A DNA stretch of 8,223 nucleotides, taken from contig DOHC01000031.1 in NCBI GenBank assembly GCA_003535475.1, forward strand, positions 446 through 8,668, read 5' to 3'. The stretch comes from Nitrospiraceae bacterium. Lineage in GTDB: Bacteria > Nitrospirota > Thermodesulfovibrionia > Thermodesulfovibrionales > UBA1546. The translations under genes were made by a program, and so were the position numbers. The notes under the pieces are model-generated. The model was not told the origin of the DNA and ran no database searches. It was given only the letters and a program-made list of their open reading frames with translations. How positions within the stretch are numbered: position 1 is the stretch's first letter; each line of letters opens with the position of its first letter. Positions 1 through 6,519 of this stretch are shown here, piece by piece.

Positions 1-169
1 GACTAATGTCGGCAGCAAAAGAGACAGGGCATGGCTCATAGGCCATTTCACAAATCCGTCAGCGTATGTGCCCAACTCTGCAATGCCTGCTTATGGAAAC
101 CTGAAAGAAAAAGAGCTTAATGACTTAACAGATTACATGCTTACTCTTAAGCAGGAGGTGAAGAAATGA
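1..169 (+). CDS. norC: C-terminal end of a mono-heme cytochrome c, probably NorC-like subunit of the NO reductase (partial)
   Basis: The frame beginning at base 2 is open for 55 codons and ends at TGA 167-169, sharing four bases (ATGA) with the norB start. The peptide has the look of the end of a class I cytochrome c: W11 in a helix, then P24-N-S-A-M-P-A-Y, where M28 is the likely heme axial methionine, then a charged final helix (LKEKELNDLTDYMLTLK). The CxxCH motif would lie upstream, outside the window. In cNOR the small NorC subunit passes electrons from periplasmic donors to NorB, and norC normally precedes norB, so the overlap supports this identity. It could also be a CcoO-like or other cytochrome c; the missing N-terminal part prevents a firm call. 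Confidence 0.8.
   Translation, partial: TNVGSKRDRAWLIGHFTNPSAYVPNSAMPAYGNLKEKELNDLTDYMLTLKQEVKK
153..160 (+). promoter_or_regulatory. Shine-Dalgarno site for norB
   Basis: AGGAGGTG lies 5 nt before the norB ATG and inside the last codons of the upstream cytochrome gene. This strong site fixes the norB start at 166 and fits tight translational coupling of the two subunits. Confidence 0.8.
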
Positions 170-1539
170 CCATAAAACATGAAAGTCAAAAAATAGCGCA
201 GAACTTTTATACATTTGCCGTGCTTTTATTTCTTGTACAGGTGCTGGTCGGCATAATTGCAGCAGTCCAGTTCATCTGGCCCGACTTCTTCATCCTGAAC
301 TTCAACACAATAAGGACTCTCCATATCAATGCACTGATTGTATGGCTGCTCGTTGGGATGATGGGAGCTACATATTATGTTGTTTCTGAGGAATCAGAGA
401 CAGAGTTGTGGAGTTTACATTTGGCAAAATTCCAGTTTTGGGCAACAGTTGTAGCAGTAACATCAGTGGTTATCGGCTACATTATTATGGGATTATACCC
501 CCAGGCAAACACCCTTGTATTCGGCACACGGCTTTTAAACGAAGGCAGGGAATATATCGAGGCTCCGCGCTGGGCAGATATCCTGATTGTCATATCAATT
601 CTCTTGTTCCTGCTGAACTGTTTTATGACAGTGTTTAAGTCAAAGAATAGAACAGGGATACAGGGCACTCTGCTTGCAGGACTTACATTCCTTGCATTGA
701 TGTATATTCCTGGGATGTTCTACGCAAAGAGCATGGTAAAAGACCAGTTCTGGTGGTGGTGGGTTGTGCATCTCTGGGTTGAGGGTGCATGGGAAATCAT
801 TGCAGGCGCGCTCCTTGGATTTATGCTCATGAAAGTAGTAGGAGCAAAAAGAGAATTAGTTGAAAGATGGATGTATGTTGAAGTGGGTCTTGTCATGTTT
901 ACAGGAATCCTCGGCACAGGCCATCACTATTACTGGATTGGCACGCCATCTTACTGGCTCTGGGTCGGCGGTATATTCAGCTCGCTTGAGCCGATTCCAT
1001 TGCTTATCATGGTATGGGACGCATTCAGGACAACAAGAGAAACAAGAAATGTAACCAACAAGGCAGGGCTTTATTATACAGTAGCTCATGCGATATTCAA
1101 TTTCGTAGGCGCAGGGCTATGGGGCGTAATACACACACTGCCGCAGGTCAATAAGTGGACACATGGAACTCAGATAACAACAGCGCATGGACATCTTGCA
1201 TTCTACGGCGCATACGTCCTTCTTGTCATGGCGATGATATATGTAACACTTCCTGCAATCAGGGGTGTTAAGGAATTTAATTCATCAAGGGCGTTTCAGT
1301 CTTTTTGGTGGATGACAATATCAATGGTATTTATTGTTCTCACTATCACAGGCGCAGGAATGGTGCAGACATATATGGAAAGGCTTATGGGATTGGATTA
1401 TGTTGCTGTTAAGGCAACCTACAATCTCTGGTTCTGGATATTGAGGGCAATCTTCGGAGCCGGCTTCCTTGTCGGTGTTTGGATATTTGTAGTGGATTAT
1501 TTCAAACTCGGAAAAGAGCCTGTTCAGGCAAAAGCATAA
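166..1539 (+). CDS. norB: Nitric oxide reductase large subunit, cNOR type (NorB)
   Basis: This 457-residue, very hydrophobic heme-copper-oxidase-superfamily protein would reduce two NO to N2O at a heme b3/non-heme iron site in the inner membrane. All ligands known from Pseudomonas NorB can be placed: H53 and H343 for the low-spin heme b, H341 for heme b3 (in TTAHGHLAFYGAY), H202, H253 and H254 (HLWVEG and GTGHHYYWIG) for FeB, and the glutamates E206 and E275 (SLEPIPL) that are diagnostic of cNOR and absent from oxygen-reducing oxidases. The short GREYIEAPRWADI segment also matches NorB. About twelve membrane spans are expected, and the length is typical. There is no fused N-terminal quinol-oxidising domain, so it should take electrons from the cytochrome encoded just upstream. 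No norD or norQ is visible here. The start follows a strong AGGAGGTG site. Confidence 0.95.
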   Translation: MTIKHESQKIAQNFYTFAVLLFLVQVLVGIIAAVQFIWPDFFILNFNTIRTLHINALIVWLLVGMMGATYYVVSEESETELWSLHLAKFQFWATVVAVTSVVIGYIIMGLYPQANTLVFGTRLLNEGREYIEAPRWADILIVISILLFLLNCFMTVFKSKNRTGIQGTLLAGLTFLALMYIPGMFYAKSMVKDQFWWWWVVHLWVEGAWEIIAGALLGFMLMKVVGAKRELVERWMYVEVGLVMFTGILGTGHHYYWIGTPSYWLWVGGIFSSLEPIPLLIMVWDAFRTTRETRNVTNKAGLYYTVAHAIFNFVGAGLWGVIHTLPQVNKWTHGTQITTAHGHLAFYGAYVLLVMAMIYVTLPAIRGVKEFNSSRAFQSFWWMTISMVFIVLTITGAGMVQTYMERLMGLDYVAVKATYNLWFWILRAIFGAGFLVGVWIFVVDYFKLGKEPVQAKA

Positions 1540-1550
1540 CTTAAGAATAA

Positions 1551-1571
1551 GGGGCGGTCAAAGACCGCCCC
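1551..1571. terminator. Hairpin between convergent genes, probable bidirectional terminator
   Basis: GGGGCGGTC at 1551-1559 and GACCGCCCC at 1563-1571 form a perfect, GC-rich 9-bp stem with a 3-nt AAA loop. It lies 12 nt after the norB stop and 23 nt after the end of the minus-strand cytochrome gene. Read on the minus strand it is followed by TTATTCTTAA, a partial U tract. On the plus strand no immediate T run follows. It fits a shared terminator for two convergent transcripts and is better formed for the minus direction. Confidence 0.75.
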
Positions 1572-1593
1572 TCCTCTAAACGCTACTTCCTTT

Positions 1594-3531
1594 TTACTTT
1601 TTTACTCCTGTTCCCTTTCCAAACAACTTTTTCAATATTTCCCTGTGCTTGGCATCTGTCTTTGCGAAACCTGTCACATCCGTAACCTTCTTCCAGATTT
1701 TTGCATCCTTTTGCAAGTCATGGCAGGAAGCGCAGACATTCACTCTCATAATTCTGTCTATTTCTTCTTTGTTGAATGGCCTTGCGCCATAGTGGCTCGT
1801 TGCCTGAATCTGTTTTCCGTCTTCGTCAATAATCTGCTCAAGCTCAAACGGAATATCTATGCCGTTAGCCTTTGCATTGTAAATACCTGTTCCAAAACCC
1901 ATTGTCTTTCTGTTCGCATGACAGTCTTCGCATGTTCTTGCTTCTTTTGATATTGTGTGCGGTTGTATCGGGTTATGTACCATGCCTGAAAAACCGTCAT
2001 ATGTTGTAAAGACCTTATTATGCATTGTTGCCTTTCCATCAGCGCCGATTTGTGTGAATACAATCTGACAACCGGGAATGAACGGAGAGACCTTGCCTTT
2101 CTGGTTTATACCAAGCACAGGCGCTTCCCATCTCAGATATGAGCGTGTCTCGCTCCATTTGTAGGTCGTTTTATTCTTTGCTTCCATATTTCCGCCTTTG
2201 CTCGGATCATCCATTGCTTTGGTGTTAATCCAGTCTCCGCTCCTTGTCTTTGTATCCTGCCGGGCATGGCATCCGTAACATTGTGCCGCCCATTTAGCAT
2301 GACATGCATAACATTCCATCTTGTTCATATGGTTTGCAATGCCCATCGCTGACTTAGCTAAAGAAGAACCTTTGGCTATCACCTCTTTTGTCTGTGGAAC
2401 AATTTTCTCCTTGTTGTCCATTTTAGAGGTGAGGATTACTTTGCCGCCTTCTTTTTTCAGATTATTAAGCTTATTCCCTGATGAAGTTTTGAGATTGCTG
2501 ACAGCCTTTGCATCTCCATGACAGTCTTCGCATCTTATCTCAACGGCCTGATGTTTCTTATTGTAGATATTCCCGTCACCGTGAAGGTCATGCTTTGTAT
2601 GGCAGTCTATACAGGTCATGCCTTTCTGATAGTGAACATCAGCAGTCAGGTGGTTATAGAACTTTCCGTGAAGTTTCTTTCCGCCTTTTTTCCCTGCCTC
2701 TGCTGACCAAGGAGAGCCGTATTCATCCGACTCCATAGTTCCAATATAACTCACCCCTGTCCTGCCGCCGCGATTATGACAGTGAATGCACTGATATTCC
2801 GGTATCTTTGTTGTAATGCGATGCATCGTTGGCTTTCCCGCTTTCATCTTGTCTATGGACTTGTCTCCGCCCTCGTACTTGCCATTGTCGGAATAGACCA
2901 CATGACATGCCGCACATCCCGATGCCCTGTAGTCTCCGTCCTGCTGTGCGCCTTTTGACCAGAGATGGCATCTTAAACATTGGTCTCTCAGGTAATCATC
3001 GGCAGGATGATTGTCTTTGCTCATCGGCTTTGATGCATCATACATCGGAAGCTGTTTAAGAGATTTAACCGCTCCCTTTTTCTCAGGCACATTGCCGTCT
3101 TTATCTTCCACATCATAGGTTGCATAGATGGAATTTTTTGTGTCCTGCGCTGCCCATGTGTATCTTGTGCCGCTAATCATTCCAGCCATTGTAGAGTGAA
3201 GCGACTTCTTGGAATTGGAGACATCTTCTGCATGGCATGTCCCGCATGTCTTATCAACTGCCCTGAGGTCAGCAGGATTAGCATACAGACCTTTATGAGC
3301 ATCCTCTTTTAACGCGCCGTTTGGATTACCATTATGGCATTGCACACAGGTAAGCTGTGACATGACAGGAGTATCAGCAATTTTCTCAATACCCTCATGA
3401 CACTTCAGGCATCCGGCATCAGCAGGATTTGACGCCTTCGCTGTTTGACTGTAGCCTGATTTTGTCGTCAATGATATGATGGCAGCAGCTAAGACGGCAA
3501 AAAGAATAAACATCACCATTCTTTTATTCAT
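1594..3531 (-). CDS. Exported dodecaheme (12 CxxCH) c-type cytochrome of unknown specific function
   Basis: This 645-residue protein starts with a signal peptide (Lys/Arg at 2-4, hydrophobic core about 5-22, polar region ending near Y-S-Q at 27-29). Twelve CxxCH motifs start at residues 41, 62, 96, 185, 206, 248, 307, 334, 407, 418, 534 and 600. The hemes come in a first group of three, a middle group of five, a close pair (C407 and C418), then two separated hemes. Long heme-free stretches lie at about 101-184, 339-406 and 423-533. C488 is a cysteine outside any heme motif. Many extra histidines could serve as distal ligands. It should be a periplasmic or outer-surface electron carrier; no catalytic signature such as a CxxCK site or an NrfA/Hao layout was recognised. 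It is last in the minus-strand operon, 42 nt after the thioredoxin-like gene, with a strong GGAGGTG site 5 nt before ATG. Confidence 0.93.
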   Translation of the reverse strand: MNKRMVMFILFAVLAAAIISLTTKSGYSQTAKASNPADAGCLKCHEGIEKIADTPVMSQLTCVQCHNGNPNGALKEDAHKGLYANPADLRAVDKTCGTCHAEDVSNSKKSLHSTMAGMISGTRYTWAAQDTKNSIYATYDVEDKDGNVPEKKGAVKSLKQLPMYDASKPMSKDNHPADDYLRDQCLRCHLWSKGAQQDGDYRASGCAACHVVYSDNGKYEGGDKSIDKMKAGKPTMHRITTKIPEYQCIHCHNRGGRTGVSYIGTMESDEYGSPWSAEAGKKGGKKLHGKFYNHLTADVHYQKGMTCIDCHTKHDLHGDGNIYNKKHQAVEIRCEDCHGDAKAVSNLKTSSGNKLNNLKKEGGKVILTSKMDNKEKIVPQTKEVIAKGSSLAKSAMGIANHMNKMECYACHAKWAAQCYGCHARQDTKTRSGDWINTKAMDDPSKGGNMEAKNKTTYKWSETRSYLRWEAPVLGINQKGKVSPFIPGCQIVFTQIGADGKATMHNKVFTTYDGFSGMVHNPIQPHTISKEARTCEDCHANRKTMGFGTGIYNAKANGIDIPFELEQIIDEDGKQIQATSHYGARPFNKEEIDRIMRVNVCASCHDLQKDAKIWKKVTDVTGFAKTDAKHREILKKLFGKGTGVKK

Positions 3532-3536
3532 TTTTT

Positions 3537-3543
3537 CACCTCC
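3537..3543 (-). promoter_or_regulatory. Shine-Dalgarno site for the 12-heme cytochrome
   Basis: On the minus strand GGAGGTG stands 5 nt before the ATG at 3531. It is the strongest ribosome-binding site in the operon along with that of the small Cys protein, and it gives the cytochrome its own translation start independent of the interrupted upstream gene. Confidence 0.8.
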
Positions 3544-3573
3544 ATTTCAGTTTAAAAGTTCTTCCATGTGCTT

Positions 3574-4030
3574 TCACAGGTCATCCGCTAATTCTGCACT
3601 ACTATACCTTATTACCCCCTTTCTATCAATGATTATGTGTGTCGGCGTTCCCATGACTCCAAATGCCTTGATTATTTTTTTTGTCTCTGTCAAAGATATT
3701 GGGAAAGTCAATGCCGTTGGACTTTATATAATCTTGTACCCCCTCAATCTTCTCGTTTATAGCCACATTAATCCCTATGAATTTAATCTTCTCTCCGAAT
3801 TTCCTATTAAGATTCACCACACGGGGAATCTCTGTTTTACAATTTGGTCACCATGTTGCCCAGAATATGAGATAGACAGGCGTTTTGCCCTTCAATGTCG
3901 AGTATGCAACCTGCTTGCCGTCAAGCGCAGCGCCGCCGAAATCAGGGGCTTTGTCATTGACATCCAGCGCAAAACTGTATACAGGTAATGTTAGAAGTAA
4001 AAGCAAGACCGGAATCAAAATCTTTTTCAT
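3574..4030 (-). CDS. TlpA/ResA-like periplasmic thioredoxin, candidate selenoprotein (UxxC) with an additional one-base frame disruption
   Basis: Starting at ATG 4030, read with TGA as residue 61 and one base removed from the A8 tract, this encodes 151 residues, a normal length for the family. It has a signal peptide at about 1-20 (MKKILIPVLLLLLTLPVYSF), a TlpA-like KAPDF segment at 28-31, the active-site region W57-A-T-W60-[TGA]61-P-N-C64, and the cis-proline motif G-T-P129-T before HIIIDRKG. The TGA replaces the nucleophilic first cysteine, and protein-like sequence continues in frame for 57 codons after it. Such proteins reduce disulfides or apocytochrome heme sites in the periplasm. The start overlaps the CcdA-like stop by 4 nt (ATGA) behind a GGGAGGG site, so CcdA is the likely electron donor. 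Selenocysteine is the preferred reading; a decayed gene is the alternative, because both a stop and a frameshift are present. Without shift or readthrough, translation would end after 60 residues. Confidence 0.75.
3675..3682 (-). other. A8 homopolymer where the thioredoxin-like gene loses frame
   Basis: The coding strand reads GAC then eight A then TAATC. In the incoming frame this gives DKKNNQ and soon a TGA at 3626-3628. With seven A it gives DKKIIKAFGVMGTPTHIIID, which restores the conserved cis-Pro segment and a stop at 3574-3576. A sequencing or assembly indel, polymerase slippage on the A tract, or a true frameshift mutation could all explain it. Confidence 0.8.
3809..3832 (-). promoter_or_regulatory. 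Candidate bacterial SECIS hairpin downstream of the in-frame TGA
   Basis: In the transcript, AGAUUC (3831-3826) pairs perfectly with GAAUCU (3815-3810), flanked by a G·U closing pair. The 10-nt interior CCCGUGUGGU can add two C-G pairs, leaving a small GU-containing apical loop (GUGU or CGUGU) with a U bulged or mismatched. The stem begins 16 nt after the TGA and the apical loop lies about 25 nt after it. This is within the spacing known for bacterial SECIS elements, which bind SelB and carry a conserved G or GU in the loop. Folding was done by eye only. Confidence 0.6.
3848..3850 (-). other. In-frame TGA at the first active-site cysteine position (putative Sec codon)
   Basis: The TGA lies between TGG (W60) and CCA-AAT-TGT (P-N-C64) of the thioredoxin motif. 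The ends of the norC-like, small Cys protein, ccdA-like and thioredoxin-like genes all use TGA as a real stop, so general reassignment of TGA is unlikely. Local recoding as selenocysteine explains its exact position; a TGC or TGT to TGA nonsense mutation is the alternative. Confidence 0.7.
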
Positions 4031-4713
4031 ATCAACAGCCCTCCCGCCTTTATCAAAAAATATTCTCCGAATCCAAACATTAATAGAGCCAGCCCTTTTT
4101 TCACCCACACCATCCATCTGCCGGGTTTAAGCAATGTTTTTATGCCGCCTGAAAATGCTCCAACCGCAATGAGCAGTGTGGACATACCTAATGAAAAGGC
4201 GAGCATCATTGACCCTCCAAGAACCACATCTTTTGTGGTGGATATGTAAATCAACAGTCCCGCAAGCACAGGTGATGTGCATGGCGCTGCGACCACACCT
4301 GAGAGCATCCCTGTAAGAAAGGCCCCTGCATGTCCGCTTCTGCCGGGAGCTCTCCCTGTAGAAAACAAGGGGATGTTTATCCACTCCATCATCCAGAAAC
4401 CTAATATCAGGCACAGGTTGCCGAACAAGAGATAACTCCACGGACTCGTTGCCACCTCTCCGAAAAAACTTCCTGTCATTGACGCAAATATGCCTAATGC
4501 AGCATACACAATGGAGACTCCAAGCGCATAGGAGGCGGAGAGAGTCAGTCCTGTTGTTTTTTTATCAATGGAAGATGCGCCGATAATGCCAAGGACAATG
4601 GGTATCATGGGATAAACACATGGCGTGAGGGAGGCGAGAACCCCTCCCAAATATGCAACGGGTATGGACAGAACAGAGGGGTTCTCTATGGCTTTACCAA
4701 TTACTTCAAACAT
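4027..4713 (-). CDS. ccdA: CcdA/DsbD-type transmembrane thiol-disulfide electron carrier
   Basis: This 228-residue membrane protein has the two hallmark cysteines of the family, each in a proline-flanked motif: T30-P-C32-V-Y-P-M-I-P and A143-P-C145-T-S-P-V-L. About six membrane spans are expected. Family members take electrons from cytosolic thioredoxin and pass them across the inner membrane to periplasmic thioredoxin-like partners, for cytochrome c maturation or disulfide isomerisation. The DsbD alpha and gamma domains are absent, so it needs a separate periplasmic partner; the next gene, a TlpA-like protein overlapping by 4 nt, is the obvious candidate. No Shine-Dalgarno site precedes its ATG. 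Instead it overlaps the upstream stop as TGATG, so translation is probably coupled. Both redox cysteines are intact, which argues that the pathway is functional. Confidence 0.92.
   Translation of the reverse strand: MFEVIGKAIENPSVLSIPVAYLGGVLASLTPCVYPMIPIVLGIIGASSIDKKTTGLTLSASYALGVSIVYAALGIFASMTGSFFGEVATSPWSYLLFGNLCLILGFWMMEWINIPLFSTGRAPGRSGHAGAFLTGMLSGVVAAPCTSPVLAGLLIYISTTKDVVLGGSMMLAFSLGMSTLLIAVGAFSGGIKTLLKPGRWMVWVKKGLALLMFGFGEYFLIKAGGLLI
4039..4045 (-). promoter_or_regulatory. Shine-Dalgarno site for the thioredoxin-like gene
   Basis: GGGAGGG on the minus strand lies 8 nt before ATG 4030, inside the 3' end of the ccdA-like gene. It supports this internal start over the longer upstream open frame reaching back to 4117, which lies within the ccdA-like gene and lacks a signal peptide at its N-terminus. 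Confidence 0.7.
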
Positions 4714-5186
4714 CAGTGCGAAGGTCCGGCTGGCGTTGGCGCCTGTCCGAGCTTCCTGCCCATTAGTTCTTTAGCTATCATCTGGTCTTCTTCCCACGCT
4801 GTCTTCTGTATATCTGCCATGCTTACACCATGCACATCTATGGAATCAATCTCTATGGCATGGGCAATGGGGTAGATCCAGCCTGTTACGGTTGCAGGGA
4901 CATTCTTCTCAAGCAGGGTATGCGCCCTTATGATGTCGTGTCCCTTTGCATTGTCTATGATATTCCAGATGGTGCCGTCTTCTGTCTTGAATCCGACAGC
5001 ATGATGCGCAAACAGACTGCACTCGGCATTGGCTCCGTTTAATTTCTTCAGGCTGCATCCCACGCAGAGCAGATTTCCTTTAAGTGTTATCTTATCCATC
5101 CCCTTTTCCTTATCCCAGCCTCCGGCAAAGGCAAGAGATGCCATTGCAAAAATAAAAACAACTGTTAATGCTGCCAACTTCTTCAT
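4713..5186 (-). CDS. Small exported Cys/His protein of unknown function
   Basis: The 157-residue product begins with a clear signal peptide ending near A19-F-A21, followed by GGWDKEKG. The mature part has a C41-V-G-C44 pair, then C56 and H61-H62 in a compact segment, a possible metal- or heme-binding or redox site. It is followed by a domain resembling a small beta barrel (NVPATVTGWIYPIAHAIEIDSIDVHG) that could be OB-like. The C-terminus is Pro/Ala rich. I do not recognise a named family. It sits between the anti-sigma gene (12 nt away) and the ccdA-like gene (1-nt TGATG overlap), which suggests a periplasmic role in thiol or metal handling tied to cytochrome maturation. A strong AAGGAGG site 7 nt before ATG sets the start. 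Confidence 0.85.
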   Translation of the reverse strand: MKKLAALTVVFIFAMASLAFAGGWDKEKGMDKITLKGNLLCVGCSLKKLNGANAECSLFAHHAVGFKTEDGTIWNIIDNAKGHDIIRAHTLLEKNVPATVTGWIYPIAHAIEIDSIDVHGVSMADIQKTAWEEDQMIAKELMGRKLGQAPTPAGPSH

Positions 5187-5193
5187 TCAACTT

Positions 5194-5200
5194 CCTCCTT
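5194..5200 (-). promoter_or_regulatory. Shine-Dalgarno site for the small Cys/His protein
   Basis: AAGGAGG on the minus strand, 7 nt before ATG 5186, overlaps the TAA stop codon of the anti-sigma gene. This links translation of the two genes. Confidence 0.8.
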
Positions 5201-5930
5201 AGATTATTTTTTTCAGTTCGTCAAGACTCAAATCAGACACAAGGGCGTATGTAAGCCCCCTGTCCTGCCACAAAAGCAGGTTATAGCCTTTTTGCTCCAC
5301 AATACGCACTTTCCTGCCCTTTACCTCCACCTCCTTTCCCGATAACAATCTTTCGGGATTAAGCTCACCCGTCATAAACAGAGAAATCTGAGAACCTCGA
5401 TGCTCATAAAACACAAGGGCAAGACGTTTCTTATCCAAAAGGCAGAGCCTTCCACCTTTCAGTCTTGCTGCTAACTCCGGGATATTTACGCCAAAGTCCA
5501 CCCTGCCGTCAAACCATCTCTTTACATCATCAGGATTTGATGACCTTACCTGTATCCCTGAATAAGAGAGAAAACTGATGTGGTCCTCAACAATTTTCCC
5601 GATAAGGGACTTCGTATCACTATGCATTTTTAAGATATACCCGCCTGAAAAAAGAATAAGTATTGCAGCAATGGAAAGGAGTTTGTACATCAATTTTGAG
5701 CGTGTATTTCTTGCAGGAGTTGCCATCAATATCCGCTGTCTCAATTCAGCGGGCGCCTTATCCTTTATGCCTGTCTGCCTGAGCAAAGAGGCAAAGGCTT
5801 TCTCCTGCTCAAGGAATTCCTTGCACTCGCGGCACTCGTTCACATGTCTCTTTGCCTCAAGCAGGTCTCCAGTCACTATCTGAGGATATTCAGATAAATA
5901 GTTTATCTTTCTTGAATCATTACACTTCAT
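5199..5930 (-). CDS. Transmembrane zinc-finger anti-sigma factor
   Basis: The 243-residue protein has a short cytoplasmic ZAS-type domain with H29-x3-C33-x2-C36 (RHVNECRECKEF), then a single membrane span at about 84-101 (LLSIAAILILFSGGYIL), and a periplasmic domain from about 103 to the end. The periplasmic part, with SSNPDDVKRWFDGRVDF, then a GGRLCLLD segment and LVFYEHRGSQISLFM, follows a pattern common in membrane anti-sigma factors paired with ECF sigmas. C163 is a lone periplasmic cysteine. Its start overlaps the sigma gene by 11 nt, behind an AAAGGAG site 7 nt before ATG. It should hold the sigma inactive at the membrane and release it on an envelope signal. Given the downstream thiol and heme genes, a redox signal is plausible but inferred. 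Confidence 0.9.
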   Translation of the reverse strand: MKCNDSRKINYLSEYPQIVTGDLLEAKRHVNECRECKEFLEQEKAFASLLRQTGIKDKAPAELRQRILMATPARNTRSKLMYKLLSIAAILILFSGGYILKMHSDTKSLIGKIVEDHISFLSYSGIQVRSSNPDDVKRWFDGRVDFGVNIPELAARLKGGRLCLLDKKRLALVFYEHRGSQISLFMTGELNPERLLSGKEVEVKGRKVRIVEQKGYNLLLWQDRGLTYALVSDLSLDELKKII

Positions 5931-6519
5931 TTTTCTTCTCCTTTCCGCCTCTTCGCCTCAGCGAATCCGTCCGAGTGCAGATGCGAATCTCCGATAAAAA
6001 ACCCTCTCTCTTCGCATACTCATACAGGGCGTCTCTTAGAAGCCTTCTGCCCCTGTACAGCCTTGATGCAAGCGTCCCGGAAGAAATCTTCAGAATGTCT
6101 TCAACATCCTTATATGAGAGTTCTTCAATATCAACAAGCAATACAACTGTTCTGAATTCAATGGGAAGGCTGTCAATTGCGTTCTTTACATCTTCGTCCG
6201 TTACGCAAGAGAACATATCCTTCTCCATGTCAAAATAATGCCCATTTTTATAGAAAATCGGCTCAAGAAAATCAGGCTCAACATCAACTTCCTCGGGCAG
6301 TGATTTGTTTTTCCTGTATTTATTGATAAATGTATTGGTGAGAATCTTAAAAAGCCATGCCTTTGCCTTATTTTCGGAGCGCAGCGAGCCGATATTTTCA
6401 TAAGCCTTAAGGCTCGCCTCTTGCACAAGGTCTTCTGCATCCTCCTTATTCTTTGTAAGCCTGAGCGCTGTAAACCACAGCGAATCAAGGTGTTTTTCTA
6501 TCAGTTCTTTGAAATCCAT
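5920..6519 (-). CDS. ECF (extracytoplasmic function) RNA polymerase sigma factor
   Basis: From ATG 6519 this gives 199 residues. Region 2 spans about 8-72 and includes the helix TKNKEDAEDLVQEASLKAY and the conserved AWLFKILTNTFINKYRK segment that binds the -10 element and core polymerase. Region 4 spans about 110-168, with SLPIEFRTVVLLVDIEELSYKD and then the helix-turn-helix that contacts the -35 element. A less conserved linker joins them, and a basic C-terminal tail (SLRRRGGKEKK) extends past region 4. A longer frame opens at a TTG eight codons upstream, but the ATG is preferred because AAGGGG lies just before it, although the spacing is short, and because sigma domains start here. It is first in the minus-strand operon and overlaps its anti-sigma gene by 11 nt; such pairs usually autoregulate. 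Confidence 0.95.
   Translation of the reverse strand: MDFKELIEKHLDSLWFTALRLTKNKEDAEDLVQEASLKAYENIGSLRSENKAKAWLFKILTNTFINKYRKNKSLPEEVDVEPDFLEPIFYKNGHYFDMEKDMFSCVTDEDVKNAIDSLPIEFRTVVLLVDIEELSYKDVEDILKISSGTLASRLYRGRRLLRDALYEYAKREGFLSEIRICTRTDSLRRRGGKEKKNEV

Noticed and set aside
1..169. CcoO/CcoP-type cbb3 oxidase subunit as the identity of the first fragment
   Set aside because: The partner downstream carries the cNOR glutamates and HLWVEG motif rather than cbb3 oxidase features, so a NorC-like role is more likely.
1917..2535. A 17-bp repeat (CATGACAGTCTTCGCAT) seen near 1917 and near 2518
   Set aside because: Both copies encode the CEDCH heme motif of the 12-heme cytochrome, so the repeat follows from coding constraint and shared codon choice.
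3848..3850. Genome-wide reassignment of TGA to an amino acid
   Set aside because: Several intact genes in the window end at TGA in the expected place, including the norC-like, Cys/His and ccdA-like genes.
3476..3988. A 170-codon plus-strand open frame opposite the thioredoxin-like gene
   Set aside because: It is antisense to sequence with clear thioredoxin features on the minus strand, shows no recognisable domain and has no convincing ribosome-binding site.
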